The notes: generated by a model from the letters alone, not told the origin. A stretch of DNA of 41,360 nucleotides from Betaproteobacteria bacterium (GCA_028292435.1 JAQGMI010000140.1:1-41360), one strand, 5' to 3'. Positions 1 to 7,426 are shown, numbered from the stretch's first letter. Made by a program: numbers and translations.

Positions 1-251
1 CTGACGACCTTCACCTTGACGCGCGCGATATCAGCATGCCAGCACGCGAAGACGAAATGATGATGGTCGATGATGCACAGATCCTTCCACGGCGAAATCA
101 CGACCGGCACGGGCGCGTTGCGGATGATTTTTTTCAGCTTGCGCGGCTTGAGCGATTTGAGTTCCTTGACCTTGAATTCGACTTCGAGCAGGCCGATCGA
201 GAACTGCGTCGGCTGCAGGCACAAGGTGCGCTGGAATGTTTTGACCTTCAT
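1..251 (-). CDS. ParB-like nuclease-family protein, N-terminal part only
   Basis: This is the first 83 codons of a minus-strand gene whose 3' end lies beyond the window edge. The ATG is at 249-251 and the frame stays open to base 1. The product reads MKVKTFQRTLCLQPTQFSIG, then a basic KVKELKSLKPRKLKK stretch, then VVISPWKDLCIIDHHHFVFA. The QPTQ...G...EV..K...L pattern followed by a D-H-H-H motif resembles the ParBc_2 group of putative ParB/Srx-like nucleases, where the histidine-rich motif is the likely active site. These proteins are usually about 180-220 residues and are not the ParB of chromosome segregation. No strong ribosome binding site is visible upstream. The family call rests on remembered motif resemblance, and the missing C-terminus prevents a length check. 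Confidence 0.6.
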   Translation of the reverse strand, partial: MKVKTFQRTLCLQPTQFSIGLLEVEFKVKELKSLKPRKLKKIIRNAPVPVVISPWKDLCIIDHHHFVFACWHADIARVKVKVV

Positions 252-375
252 TAAACGATCCGGATTCAAAATCCTTCCGTAGTTTCAAAGATTTTCACCG
301 GCGCCGATAGTCGCTTCCGGGAAAACGTTGCGTAGGCGAAACGCGGATGGACGGCAATTTGCGGCCGCAGCAAGA

Positions 376-621
376 TCAGATCGCCCGCTTGCGATCCGTT
401 CGCGCAAACGCAGTCGCCGCAATCGCAGGGGTGCGCTGGCCCACAGGCTCGCTCGCGCGAACCTGACGAATGAATTGATAGCCGTCCATACCGGGCATCC
501 CAACGTCGCTTATCAGTAAGTCCATCTTCGACTCGGCCATGTTTCAAGCGCTTCTTCGCCCGAAGATACAGCCGTGACAATTGCGCCGTAGTCCGTCAAT
601 ACGCGCTCGATTAGACAAGGC
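376..621 (-). pseudogene. Decayed response-regulator receiver domain (CheY-like)
   Basis: Minus-strand reading gives two pieces of a receiver domain in different frames. The upstream piece reads LIERVLTDYGAIVTAVSSGE, then EALET. A one-base slip near 540 then leads into MAESKMDLLISDVGMPGMDG and YQFIRQVRASEPVGQRTP, ending AIAATAFARTDRKRAI with a stop at 376-378. LLISDVGMPGMDG holds the phospho-acceptor aspartate. AIAATAF matches the beta4 region with the switch Thr/Ser. The N-terminal acidic DD cluster and the C-terminal lysine are not recognisable in frame. The sequence style (DARDLIERVL..YGA.V) is that of C-terminal receivers of hybrid histidine kinases, so this may be the tail of a deleted hybrid kinase. 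It lies just after the stop of the downstream-facing hydrolase gene on the same strand. Confidence 0.75.
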
Positions 622-628
622 TGTGTGT

Positions 629-1699
629 TTACTTGCCCAGATGCTTGTCGAAAAACTTCGCGATCTCTTCGAACGTTTCTTTCGCCTCGGGCGCAGTGTA
701 GTCGCGATACCAGCCACCATGCGCCTGGCCTTCATGCACATAGAGCGCGGCTTCGACGCCGGCCTGTCGCAATTTGCGGTGAACGCGCACCGTGTTGCTT
801 AACAGCAGATCGCGCGTTCCGGTGTTGAGTATGGTCGGCGGAAAACCGGACATGTCGCCGTAGACGGGCGACAGCAGCGGGTCTTTGAGGTCGCGCCCGT
901 TCGCGTACATCGCGGCGCGCACGTCGCAACTCGCACCGTAGGCCACCAGTACGTTGTCGACCATCGCGTTGGTGTTGAATGAATCACCGGCGCCCGTGAG
1001 GTCTGACATCGGCGTGCCCGGCGCGATCGCGCCCGGCAACGGCAATTTATCCATCTTCGCTTTGAGCACCATGGAAAGCGTTAATCCGCCGCCGGCCGAC
1101 GATCCGATGACGCCGATATTTTTGGCGGGCACCATTTTTTGCGCCGCTTTCAATACGGTCATTGCATCGTCGAGCGCGGCCGGATAAGGATGGTCAGGCG
1201 GCATTCGATAATCGACTGACAGCACTTTGAATCCGCCGAAGCCCGCGATCATCGTCGCTTCGCTGGTGCCCGATTCACCCGGGCCGTTTACATAACAGCC
1301 GCCGTGAACGTGTACCAGCAGACGATTTTGATTTTGCGCCGGAATGACCGCCGGCGTGAGCATGTATGCTTTAACGCCATCGATGGTTACCGGCTCGAGC
1401 TTTACTTTCAGCGCTTCGCGCATCGCCGGCAGGCCGCGCACTGCGGCCTCGGCAGTTTTGGCGACCTGGGCTTTCCATTCTTCGCTCGTTTTCGGCAGCA
1501 CATTCCACGTCGGGCTTAACGGGGCGCCGATAATCTTCTGCATTTGCGGACTGACGGTATCCGGAACCGGAATTTTGCGTGCCGGCACTTCACGCGTGCC
1601 GGCCGCCGATTGCGCTGCAGCAAGCGGGGGGAAATTGAATGCGATCAACGCGCATGCGATTCCGTAGATTAATGATGGTTTGTTCGTCACGGCTGCCAT
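629..1699 (-). CDS. Exported alpha/beta hydrolase of the hormone-sensitive lipase family
   Basis: A 356-residue esterase/lipase-like protein. An N-terminal signal peptide (hydrophobic stretch about residues 9-27, then PPLAAAQSAAG) predicts export to the periplasm. The oxyanion motif HVHGGCYVNGPGES is the HGG(G)-type signature of hormone-sensitive-lipase/acetyl-esterase enzymes. The nucleophile elbow IGSSAGGG places the catalytic Ser at about residue 201. Asp and His candidates follow in GTRDLLLS and HEGQAHGGW near the C-terminus. Length is normal for the family with a leader. It probably hydrolyses small acyl esters; the substrate cannot be read from sequence. A promoter-like site with a perfect TTGACA lies just upstream, overlapped by GTATC repeats, suggesting repressor control. 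The gene stands alone. Confidence 0.88.
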   Translation of the reverse strand: MAAVTNKPSLIYGIACALIAFNFPPLAAAQSAAGTREVPARKIPVPDTVSPQMQKIIGAPLSPTWNVLPKTSEEWKAQVAKTAEAAVRGLPAMREALKVKLEPVTIDGVKAYMLTPAVIPAQNQNRLLVHVHGGCYVNGPGESGTSEATMIAGFGGFKVLSVDYRMPPDHPYPAALDDAMTVLKAAQKMVPAKNIGVIGSSAGGGLTLSMVLKAKMDKLPLPGAIAPGTPMSDLTGAGDSFNTNAMVDNVLVAYGASCDVRAAMYANGRDLKDPLLSPVYGDMSGFPPTILNTGTRDLLLSNTVRVHRKLRQAGVEAALYVHEGQAHGGWYRDYTAPEAKETFEEIAKFFDKHLGK

Positions 1700-1721
1700 G
1701 GCAACGCCCTTTTATGAAAAA

Positions 1722-1762
1722 GTATCGAATCGGATACTCGCTGCACTCGCAGATACTGTCAA
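1722..1762 (-). promoter_or_regulatory. Putative promoter and operator of the alpha/beta hydrolase gene
   Basis: On the minus strand a perfect -35 TTGACA (1757-1762) is followed after 17 bases by GAGTAT (1734-1739), a fair -10, about 35 bases before the hydrolase ATG. An inverted repeat GTATC-N6-GATAC (1722-1737) covers the -10, and a third copy, GATAC (1752-1756), sits in the spacer. The arrangement suits a repressor that blocks polymerase. No matching regulator gene is adjacent. Confidence 0.45.
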
Positions 1763-1963
1763 AGCGGTTTTTAATCGACGGCGGAACAGATATGTGTGGT
1801 ATGTGCCGACAGCGGGGTATATGCTGAATTCGTCCGTTTAATGGGGCCATTGCCCTGCAACACATCGTCGAAAGGATTACCGCTATTACATAAATCGTAA
1901 GACCAGATGTATTCAGGCGTTACGTCCCGACAACAGCGGGCGTATGCGCGAAAGGGCATCATC

Positions 1964-2167
1964 ATGGCCCGTGAAAATCCAGTAGTTCTACGCCGCAAGC
2001 TCGGTCTCAATCAAACTGATTTCTGGAAGCGTCTCGGGGTAACCCAATCCGGCGGCAGTCGATATGAGAATGGATACTCTGTCCCGGGCTACCTCGAGCT
2101 GCTCATGGGGCTTGCATACGGCAAAACGCCGTTGAAATCTCTGAAGCGGCTGCGCCGCGAACATTGA
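1964..2167 (+). CDS. Small XRE-like helix-turn-helix protein, copy 1
   Basis: A 67-residue protein that is almost wholly one helix-turn-helix. The ATG at 1964 is preferred because GAAAGGG lies upstream and because the product then aligns end to end with its paralogue at 2555-2761. The recognition region reads LNQTDFWKRLGVTQSGGSRY followed by ENG, the usual XRE/Cro-type signature (Q..F..RLGV..S..SRYENG). It ends in a basic KSLKRLRREH tail. There is no partner domain, so it is probably a DNA-binding dimer of the Cro/C1 size class. By eye, 43 of 67 positions are identical to copy 2. Target genes are unknown. It could act as autoregulator or antirepressor of the neighbouring small genes, but this is inference. 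Confidence 0.8.
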   Translation: MARENPVVLRRKLGLNQTDFWKRLGVTQSGGSRYENGYSVPGYLELLMGLAYGKTPLKSLKRLRREH

Positions 2168-2386
2168 TCACCGCGCTTCGCGCGACTGCCGCTTTAGGTC
2201 GCGGACGCTCGGGGCCTGAGCGTCTGCATCCTGCGTCATTTTTTCATTCAGAGCGGTGTCTTTTTCCGCGGGCATATGCGGCCGGCGCCGCACGAGGCGG
2301 TCCTTCCCCAGCTACCCTTGATCTAGCACAATTCTTTAGCGGTTAACGCTTGTGGACGGCTCCCATGGCGCGAGTTTAGCGCAGAG

Positions 2387-2402
2387 CTGTATATATTTAC
2401 AG
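2387..2402. promoter_or_regulatory. LexA (SOS) box candidate
   Basis: The 16-mer CTGTATATATTTACAG has the CTGT-N8-ACAG form and differs at one core position from the ideal gamma/beta-proteobacterial LexA box CTGTATATATATACAG. A TAAAAT -10-like box begins two bases after it (2404-2409). Bound LexA would therefore cover a rightward promoter feeding the HTH gene at 2555. Confidence 0.6.
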
Positions 2403-2444
2403 GTAAAATTCTACGGTCTTTTACCCGTCTTTTGTAGGACAAAA
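2402..2444. repeat. Two adjacent perfect inverted repeats, operator-like
   Basis: GGTAAAA (2402-2408) is mirrored by TTTTACC (2419-2425) over a 10-base spacer. TTTTGT (2430-2435) is mirrored by ACAAAA (2439-2444) over a 3-base spacer. The first covers the TAAAAT -10-like box. They are plausible operators for the small HTH proteins on either side, acting with the LexA-like box. Neither is followed by a T-run, so they do not look like terminators. Confidence 0.45.
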
Positions 2445-2554
2445 ACGGACTGTTTTAAGCGCTTTATTGGTTTATCTTCTCATCGTGCGAGGTTGGCATA
2501 TGTCAATGGCACACACCAAAAAATGTTCAACACCATGTAGAGGGAGGCGACGCG

Positions 2555-2761
2555 ATGATCCACAACAAACCGGCAGTTCTGCGCAAAAAACTTGATCTCT
2601 CTCAGACGGCTTTCTGGGGACGGCTCGGCATCACTCAATCCGGGGGCAGTCGATACGAGAACGGCCACGTTGTTCCGCGATATCTGCAATTGTTGTTGGA
2701 GCTTACGTACGGCAAGAATCCGCTGAAAGCGCTCAAGCGAATTCGCGGCAGCCTTCGTTAG
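2555..2761 (+). CDS. Small XRE-like helix-turn-helix protein, copy 2
   Basis: A 68-residue paralogue of the protein at 1964-2167. The ATG follows GGGAGG with about nine bases spacing. The helix-turn-helix reads LSQTAFWGRLGITQSGGSRY then ENG, and the C-terminus is basic (KALKRIRGSLR). TQSGGSRYENG is invariant between the two copies, while the first residues and the tail differ, as expected of an old duplication. Upstream lie a LexA-type box and two inverted repeats, so transcription may respond to DNA damage and to itself. Ninety bases downstream on the same strand is the 71-residue orphan gene at 2851, which could be co-transcribed. The function beyond DNA binding is unknown. Confidence 0.82.
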   Translation: MIHNKPAVLRKKLDLSQTAFWGRLGITQSGGSRYENGHVVPRYLQLLLELTYGKNPLKALKRIRGSLR

Positions 2762-2850
2762 GGCTGCATCATGTCGCCTTACGATCGCAGTTCGATTATT
2801 CTCATGGTGTTTCGCAGTTTTTCAATCTTGTTGAAAAAGACGCAGACGTC

Positions 2851-3066
2851 ATGGACCCGGGCCAATTCCACGAGGCAGTCAGGCTGAAGTTACGCGAAAT
2901 TCCCAGGATGCGGCGAACGGGGTGGTCGCACCGCGAACTGCATTCATGGTGGAATGAGACGAGGGTTAGCGACGCCGGGCTGACCCTGGGGTGCAATGAG
3001 TCAACCGAGTGGGCATCGGTAAAGCATGCATGCGCAAGATTGATCGGCGATGATGCAGCTTCCTAG
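2851..3066 (+). CDS. Orphan 71-residue Trp-rich protein, family member A
   Basis: I do not recognise this family. It is supported as a real gene because a homologue lies 4.4 kb away on the other strand (7427-7643). Shared positions include QF..A.R..LREIP near the N-terminus, a WS.R.L..WW motif near residue 25-35, and S.W..VK..CA.LIG at the C-terminus. The protein is soluble, mostly helical in appearance, rich in Arg and Trp, and has no signal peptide. No good ribosome binding site is visible; the start is set by alignment with the homologue. Its stop codon overlaps the stop of the convergent amidohydrolase gene in the tetramer CTAG. It follows the HTH copy 2 gene, so the two may form a unit. 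Confidence 0.65.
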   Translation: MDPGQFHEAVRLKLREIPRMRRTGWSHRELHSWWNETRVSDAGLTLGCNESTEWASVKHACARLIGDDAAS

Positions 3067-4298
3067 TCCACCCCGGTGCTGTGCAATATCGGCCGCGCCC
3101 TGGTAAAAACTTTTCTCCCGTTCTTGTATCCGGTAAGCGGCTGGGCAACCGTAGCGATCACGCCAGCGGCCGATTTCGCATCCCACACGACGAGGTCCGC
3201 TGGATTGCCGGCTGCAATGCCGTAATCGCCCCGGCGCATGATGCGCGCCGGCCGGCTCGAAATCATCGCGAAGCATTCCGCGAGGTCCTGCGTTGTGCCG
3301 CGCTGGACGACATTTGCATACATGTTCGCAATGCGCACGAGCGAGCAATCGCCATAGGGCGTAAACGGATTCAATACGTTATTGGTGGAGATCGCACAGT
3401 TCGCGCCTTGCGCTATCAATGCGTTGCCGTCCGCCACGCCGCGGATCACGCTGTGGTCAAGATGGCGCCCGCTGGTAAAAAGATCGGTCGCCGGTAAAAC
3501 CGCGACGGCGACGCCTGAGCCGGCGAGGCGCCGGCCCAGCGATTCCAGTTCCGCCGGGGCGAGACAGGAATACTTGTTGCCGTGGCCGATTGCGACGCGG
3601 CCGCCCCACTTGTGTTCATCCGCGAGATCGCAGACCTGGTGAATGTCCATATCGTGCGTCGTATATCCGCCGTCTAAGTGGATGTCGACGTCCACATCAA
3701 ATTCACGCGCCAAAGCGAAAATGCGTCGTATTTGTGCCGGACCATCGCTGTCGTAACGTGGCGCCCCGCCGACGGCCGGCGCGCCGCGCTTTAACGCCTC
3801 CCGCACGATGTCTTCCGCCCCCGGCACATTGGTCCAGCCTTCCTGCAGAAACGCGCAAACCTGCAAGTCCATGCCCCATGCGTAATCCTTCGCCAGACGC
3901 TCGATGGCCTCGAAGCCGCGCAGCCCGACGTTGGGATCGACTTCGACGTGCGTGCGCATGTGCGTGACGCCGTTGAGCAGGCATTGCTCCAGCGTCGCCC
4001 GCGCACGCGCGTAAACGTCGTTGACGGTGAACGTGTGCTTTATCGCGGCCGTGCGTTTCATGTAATCGGTCGCGCGGCGGTCGGCGAGGGGCGCGACGCG
4101 ATCGAGAATGCGCGACTTGTCGAGATGGAAATGGCATTCGACGAGACCGGGCGACACGAAATTGCCGCCGGCGTCTACGCTTGGACCGTCGCCGTCGATG
4201 CGCGGCGCGATGGTTTCGATGCGGCCATCGGTGATCGCTACATCCATGGTCGCGCCGTCCGCGAGGCAGGCATTGCGCAGAATAAGATCGAAAGCCAC
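3063..4298 (-). CDS. Amidohydrolase, cytosine-deaminase-like (CodA group)
   Basis: A 411-residue metal-dependent hydrolase with the amidohydrolase-superfamily frame: an N-terminal beta-sandwich piece (MAFDLILRNACLADG), the metal motif CHFHLDK (His56, His58), RTHVEVD, DIHLDGG (His207), IGHGN, and a C-terminal NPADLVVWD strand. The start is a GTG with AAGGAG seven bases upstream. The order and spacing match cytosine deaminase (CodA). Compared with remembered CodA, the glutamate after HCD is Gly here, and the metal-binding Asp of GHDDV is replaced by Asn (STNNV, about residues 306-307). A different substrate or chemistry is therefore likely, such as a cyclic amide or ureide. The gene diverges from a Bug receptor, suggesting linked uptake and hydrolysis. 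Confidence 0.82.
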   Translation of the reverse strand: MAFDLILRNACLADGATMDVAITDGRIETIAPRIDGDGPSVDAGGNFVSPGLVECHFHLDKSRILDRVAPLADRRATDYMKRTAAIKHTFTVNDVYARARATLEQCLLNGVTHMRTHVEVDPNVGLRGFEAIERLAKDYAWGMDLQVCAFLQEGWTNVPGAEDIVREALKRGAPAVGGAPRYDSDGPAQIRRIFALAREFDVDVDIHLDGGYTTHDMDIHQVCDLADEHKWGGRVAIGHGNKYSCLAPAELESLGRRLAGSGVAVAVLPATDLFTSGRHLDHSVIRGVADGNALIAQGANCAISTNNVLNPFTPYGDCSLVRIANMYANVVQRGTTQDLAECFAMISSRPARIMRRGDYGIAAGNPADLVVWDAKSAAGVIATVAQPLTGYKNGRKVFTRARPILHSTGVD

Positions 4299-4375
4299 GG
4301 CAGTTCTCCTTGAAAGTCAGACGTGCAGTTTACGGCAGGCGCACCGTTTTGGTCCGTGCCGCCATTTTGCAGGGC

Positions 4376-4396
4376 GCGTATGGAATGCGCATACGC
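4376..4396. promoter_or_regulatory. Inverted repeat in the divergent amidohydrolase/Bug promoter region
   Basis: GCGTATG (4376-4382) and CATACGC (4390-4396) form perfect seven-base arms around seven bases. The repeat is roughly midway between the two divergent starts (4298 and 4464) and is a good candidate operator for a dimeric regulator controlling both genes. Confidence 0.5.
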
Positions 4397-4463
4397 ATTG
4401 CGATATTGTAGCGAGCGTCGCCGCGCGTCTCGCGTACAAGATGCCGTTAAGGGAGAAATGCTT

Positions 4464-5429
4464 ATGAGTAGCAGATTTTCATCGATGATCGCGATGATGC
4501 TTGCGCTCGCCGCCGGCATTGCGGGCGCACAAAGCTATCCCAACAAACCGGTGCGCATCATCGTGCCGTTCCCGCCTTCGGGCGCGGCGGATTTGATCAC
4601 CCGCATGCTCGGGCAGAAGCTCAGCGAAGCGTGGGGCCAGACTATTATTGTCGACAACCGTCCCGGCGCAGGCGGCAATCTGGGCATTGAACTCGGCGCG
4701 AAGGCCGCGCCCGACGGTTACACGGCGGTGATAGTGCCATTGACGACGGCCGCAATCGCAATCAGCGCATATACCAAGCTCAATTACGATCTCGAGCGCG
4801 ACCTGGCGCCGGTGGTGCTCGCAGGCAATGTGCCGCATGTGCTCGTCATGCACCCGTCGCTGCCAGCGCGAACCGTGAAAGAAGTGGTTGCGCTCGGCAA
4901 AGCGCGCCCCGGAGAACTTGCGTTCGCGTCGCAGGGGCAGGGCACGCTGTCGCATCTCGAGCAGGAGCTGTTCAAGCAGATGGGCGGCTTCACCGCATTG
5001 CATGTGCCGTATAAAGGCAGCGCGCCGGGACTGCTGGATCTGCTGCCGGGAAATGTTCAACTCTTCTTCGACAGCATTCCCTCGTCGTTGCCGCACATAC
5101 GCAGCGGACGCTTGCGCGCAATCGGTGTCGCATCGAGCAAGCGGTCCCCCGTGCTGCCTGAGGTGCCCGCAATCCATGAATCGCTTAAAGGCTTCGAGGC
5201 CGACAGCTGGTTCGGGATCATGATGCCGACGGGCACATCACGGGAAATTATCGTCAAGTTCAACGCCGAAGCGCAGAAGGCGCTGGCCGCGCAGGACGTC
5301 AAGGAGCGGCTCTTTTCCCAAGGCGGGGTCACCGGCGGCGGCACGCCGGAAATGCTGGCTGAACGAACCCGAGCCGACATCGTCAAGTGGGGCAGGGTTG
5401 CGCGCTCCGCCGGTGTGAAAATCGAGTAG
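4464..5429 (+). CDS. Bug/TctC-family periplasmic solute receptor 1
   Basis: A 321-residue tripartite tricarboxylate transporter receptor. ATG 4464 is chosen because GGGAG lies eight bases before it; an in-frame ATG six bases earlier is too close. A signal peptide ends near AAGIAGAQ. The mature protein starts SYPNKPVRIIVPFPPSGAAD and carries IIVDNRPGAGGNLG, APDGYT, HVPYKGSAPGLLDLLPG and a C-terminal IVKWGRVARSAGVKIE, the usual Bug blocks in order. Bug proteins bind small carboxylates, amides or aromatic acids by a Venus-flytrap fold and deliver them to a TctAB permease; no permease is nearby. Ligand unknown, but the divergent amidohydrolase hints at an amide or cyclic nitrogen compound. Confidence 0.92.
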   Translation: MSSRFSSMIAMMLALAAGIAGAQSYPNKPVRIIVPFPPSGAADLITRMLGQKLSEAWGQTIIVDNRPGAGGNLGIELGAKAAPDGYTAVIVPLTTAAIAISAYTKLNYDLERDLAPVVLAGNVPHVLVMHPSLPARTVKEVVALGKARPGELAFASQGQGTLSHLEQELFKQMGGFTALHVPYKGSAPGLLDLLPGNVQLFFDSIPSSLPHIRSGRLRAIGVASSKRSPVLPEVPAIHESLKGFEADSWFGIMMPTGTSREIIVKFNAEAQKALAAQDVKERLFSQGGVTGGGTPEMLAERTRADIVKWGRVARSAGVKIE

Positions 5430-5683
5430 TTCGGCAGCGCCTCGCGGCGGGCGCCGCGCAAAAACGCCGATGCGTTTGGCATAGCACTTGTTCATTTTCA
5501 GCCCGCGCGCGAAGTAATTTTTACTTCCCTATGTAATCGGTGCACGGTTGAAAAGACGCGGCACTCGCTGCTGTGCCTGAATGTATTCATCCCCGCGTCG
5601 GTACGGATGTTGCGTGACTGGCGTCAGCGGCTGCGTTCGACTTCTGGCGAAGCGCCGGCCGTTGCGTCCTTCGTTGTAGGTCC

Positions 5684-7417
5684 ATGAAATCACTGTCGTT
5701 GCATGCCGGCGATCGCGTGCTTTTTCTCGCACCGCATCCCGATGATGAAAGTCTCGCGGCAGGCGGGCTGCTTCACCATGCGTTCAAAGCCGGCGCCGAA
5801 GTACGCGTTTTGTTCGCGACGGACGGCGAAAATAATGCCTGGCCCCAGCGAATCGCTTTTCAGCGATGGAGCGTAGGCCAGGCCGAGCGTCGGCGCTGGG
5901 GGCAGTTGCGGCGTCAGGAAGCGCTTGCTGCATTGCACGCGCTGGGCCTCAAATCGAAACACTCGGTGTTCCTCGGCTACCCGGACCAGGGCCTCACCGA
6001 TGTCGTCATGAGCGGGAACGCGACCTTGCTCGAGAAACTGATTGCCGAAATCAACGAGTTGGAGCCGACGCTGCTGATCGCGCCGTCATGTCACGATTTG
6101 CATCCCGACCATAATGCACTCGGCTTGCTGGCGCGTTTCGCGCTCGCCCGTTGCGCAATGCCCAATGTCCTTCATCTGGCGTACCGCGTGCATGGCGCCG
6201 GCTTCGGCCGCGTGCTCGGACAAACGTATCGCCTTAGCCTTGATGCTTCAGACATCGCGCGCAAGCAGCGCGCGATAGCATCGCATGCGACGCAGATGCT
6301 GTTGAGCCGGCGCAGATTCATGCGATACGCTACGTCGCACGAGACGTTCGTAAAAGACAGTGAGGATTTCGACTTCAACCCCGGGCCCGTACTGCGTTAC
6401 AGCCGCGTTCATCCGCTGCGCGTGCGGATGCGCGGCAGGGGGCTGGGCACGGTCAAGCTGTCGCTGGTGGCGCGCGCCGGCTATGGCCTGGCGGCCGAGA
6501 TGCCGTTACGAAAGGCCGGCGGCACACGCGACGCCGGTCACGCGCCTTTCCACGCGGTTTCACTGCGCCTGCCCAATCGCTGGGCGGGCAGCGACGTCTG
6601 GATAAAGTGCGCGCGCACGTTCAAGTTTCTCGATGCGGCGGGTTGGCAGCCGCTGCCGGTGAAACCTGCAGCGGCGCAGCCGTTGAACGTTTGCTGCGTA
6701 ATTCCCTGTTACAACATCGATCGCTTGTGCGGCGCGGTGGTGCGGGAAGCGGCCGCCTATGCGAATACGGTCATCGCTGTCGATGACGGATCGAGCGACG
6801 GTACTCTCGCGGTGCTTGAAGCTGTTGCGGCGGACAAACGGAACGTGCACGTGCTCGCGCATCATCGCAACCACGGCAAAGGCGTGGCGCTCGTTAACGC
6901 ATTTCGCTTTGCGCTCGCCGCTTCCGCGTTCGACGTAATCGTAGCGCTCGACGGCGACGGCCAGCATCGACCCGTAGATATCCCGCGGCTCGCGGCGGTT
7001 TTGCGTTACCAGGATGCGGCTTTAGTCGTCGGCGAACGCGCGAAGTTCGATGTCATGCCGTTCAGAAGCCGTTTCGGCAACGAGCTCACGCGCGCCTGCG
7101 TACGGTTCGTCTATCCCGATGCGCCTCGCGATACGCAATCCGGATTCCGCGCGCTCTCGCGCAAGTTCATGACGCAAATCATCGACCGGTTCGACGGCAG
7201 CCGCTACGAGACGGAACTTTACATGTTGCTGTACGCACTCGAGCGAGGTGAGAGGATCGGGCGAGTCGAGATCCCGACGATCTATGAGCCGGGCAACCGT
7301 TCTTCCCACTTCAGCCCGGTGGCCGATTCGATCCGGATTTTTGGCGCGCTTGGCGCCTGGGTTTTCATGCACGGCAATCGCCATTTGATTCGCGGCGCAA
7401 ATGAAGGCGGACGCTGA
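5684..7417 (+). CDS. Fusion protein: PIG-L (LmbE) deacetylase plus family 2 glycosyltransferase
   Basis: A 577-residue two-enzyme fusion. Residues about 10-220 form a PIG-L/LmbE zinc deacetylase: LFLAPHPDDES (His18, Asp20-21) and the downstream HPDHNALG supply the metal and catalytic residues that remove N-acetyl groups from sugars. Residues about 230-330 are an unassigned beta-rich linker. From residue 334 a GT-A fold begins (LNVCCVIPCYN), with VDDGSSDGT near 367, VALDGDGQH with Asp423, and DTQSGFRALSRKF, as in dolichyl-phosphate-mannose-synthase-like GT2 enzymes. No transmembrane helix is obvious. The product probably deacetylates and glycosylates a cell-surface sugar or lipid precursor. 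The gene stands alone and its ribosome site is weak (TAGG). Confidence 0.87.
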   Translation: MKSLSLHAGDRVLFLAPHPDDESLAAGGLLHHAFKAGAEVRVLFATDGENNAWPQRIAFQRWSVGQAERRRWGQLRRQEALAALHALGLKSKHSVFLGYPDQGLTDVVMSGNATLLEKLIAEINELEPTLLIAPSCHDLHPDHNALGLLARFALARCAMPNVLHLAYRVHGAGFGRVLGQTYRLSLDASDIARKQRAIASHATQMLLSRRRFMRYATSHETFVKDSEDFDFNPGPVLRYSRVHPLRVRMRGRGLGTVKLSLVARAGYGLAAEMPLRKAGGTRDAGHAPFHAVSLRLPNRWAGSDVWIKCARTFKFLDAAGWQPLPVKPAAAQPLNVCCVIPCYNIDRLCGAVVREAAAYANTVIAVDDGSSDGTLAVLEAVAADKRNVHVLAHHRNHGKGVALVNAFRFALAASAFDVIVALDGDGQHRPVDIPRLAAVLRYQDAALVVGERAKFDVMPFRSRFGNELTRACVRFVYPDAPRDTQSGFRALSRKFMTQIIDRFDGSRYETELYMLLYALERGERIGRVEIPTIYEPGNRSSHFSPVADSIRIFGALGAWVFMHGNRHLIRGANEGGR

Positions 7418-7426
7418 TCGAGGCGG

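Larger units (their letters stand above)
2168..2554 (+). other. 387-base intergenic region between the two HTH paralogues
   Basis: No convincing coding sequence is seen. The first 200 bases are GC-rich and featureless; the last 170 are AT-rich and hold the LexA-like box and inverted repeats listed separately. A 62-codon open frame at 2352-2540 has no ribosome binding site and no protein-like pattern. Confidence 0.6.

Noticed and set aside
2352..2540. 62-codon frame over the LexA-like box
   Set aside because: It has no ribosome site and no protein-like composition; the DNA is better explained as regulatory.
4479..5177. Long minus-strand open frame (232 codons) inside Bug receptor 1
   Set aside because: It is antisense to a clear Bug gene, is rich in Arg/His/Gly low-complexity sequence, and has no motif; it is a high-GC shadow.
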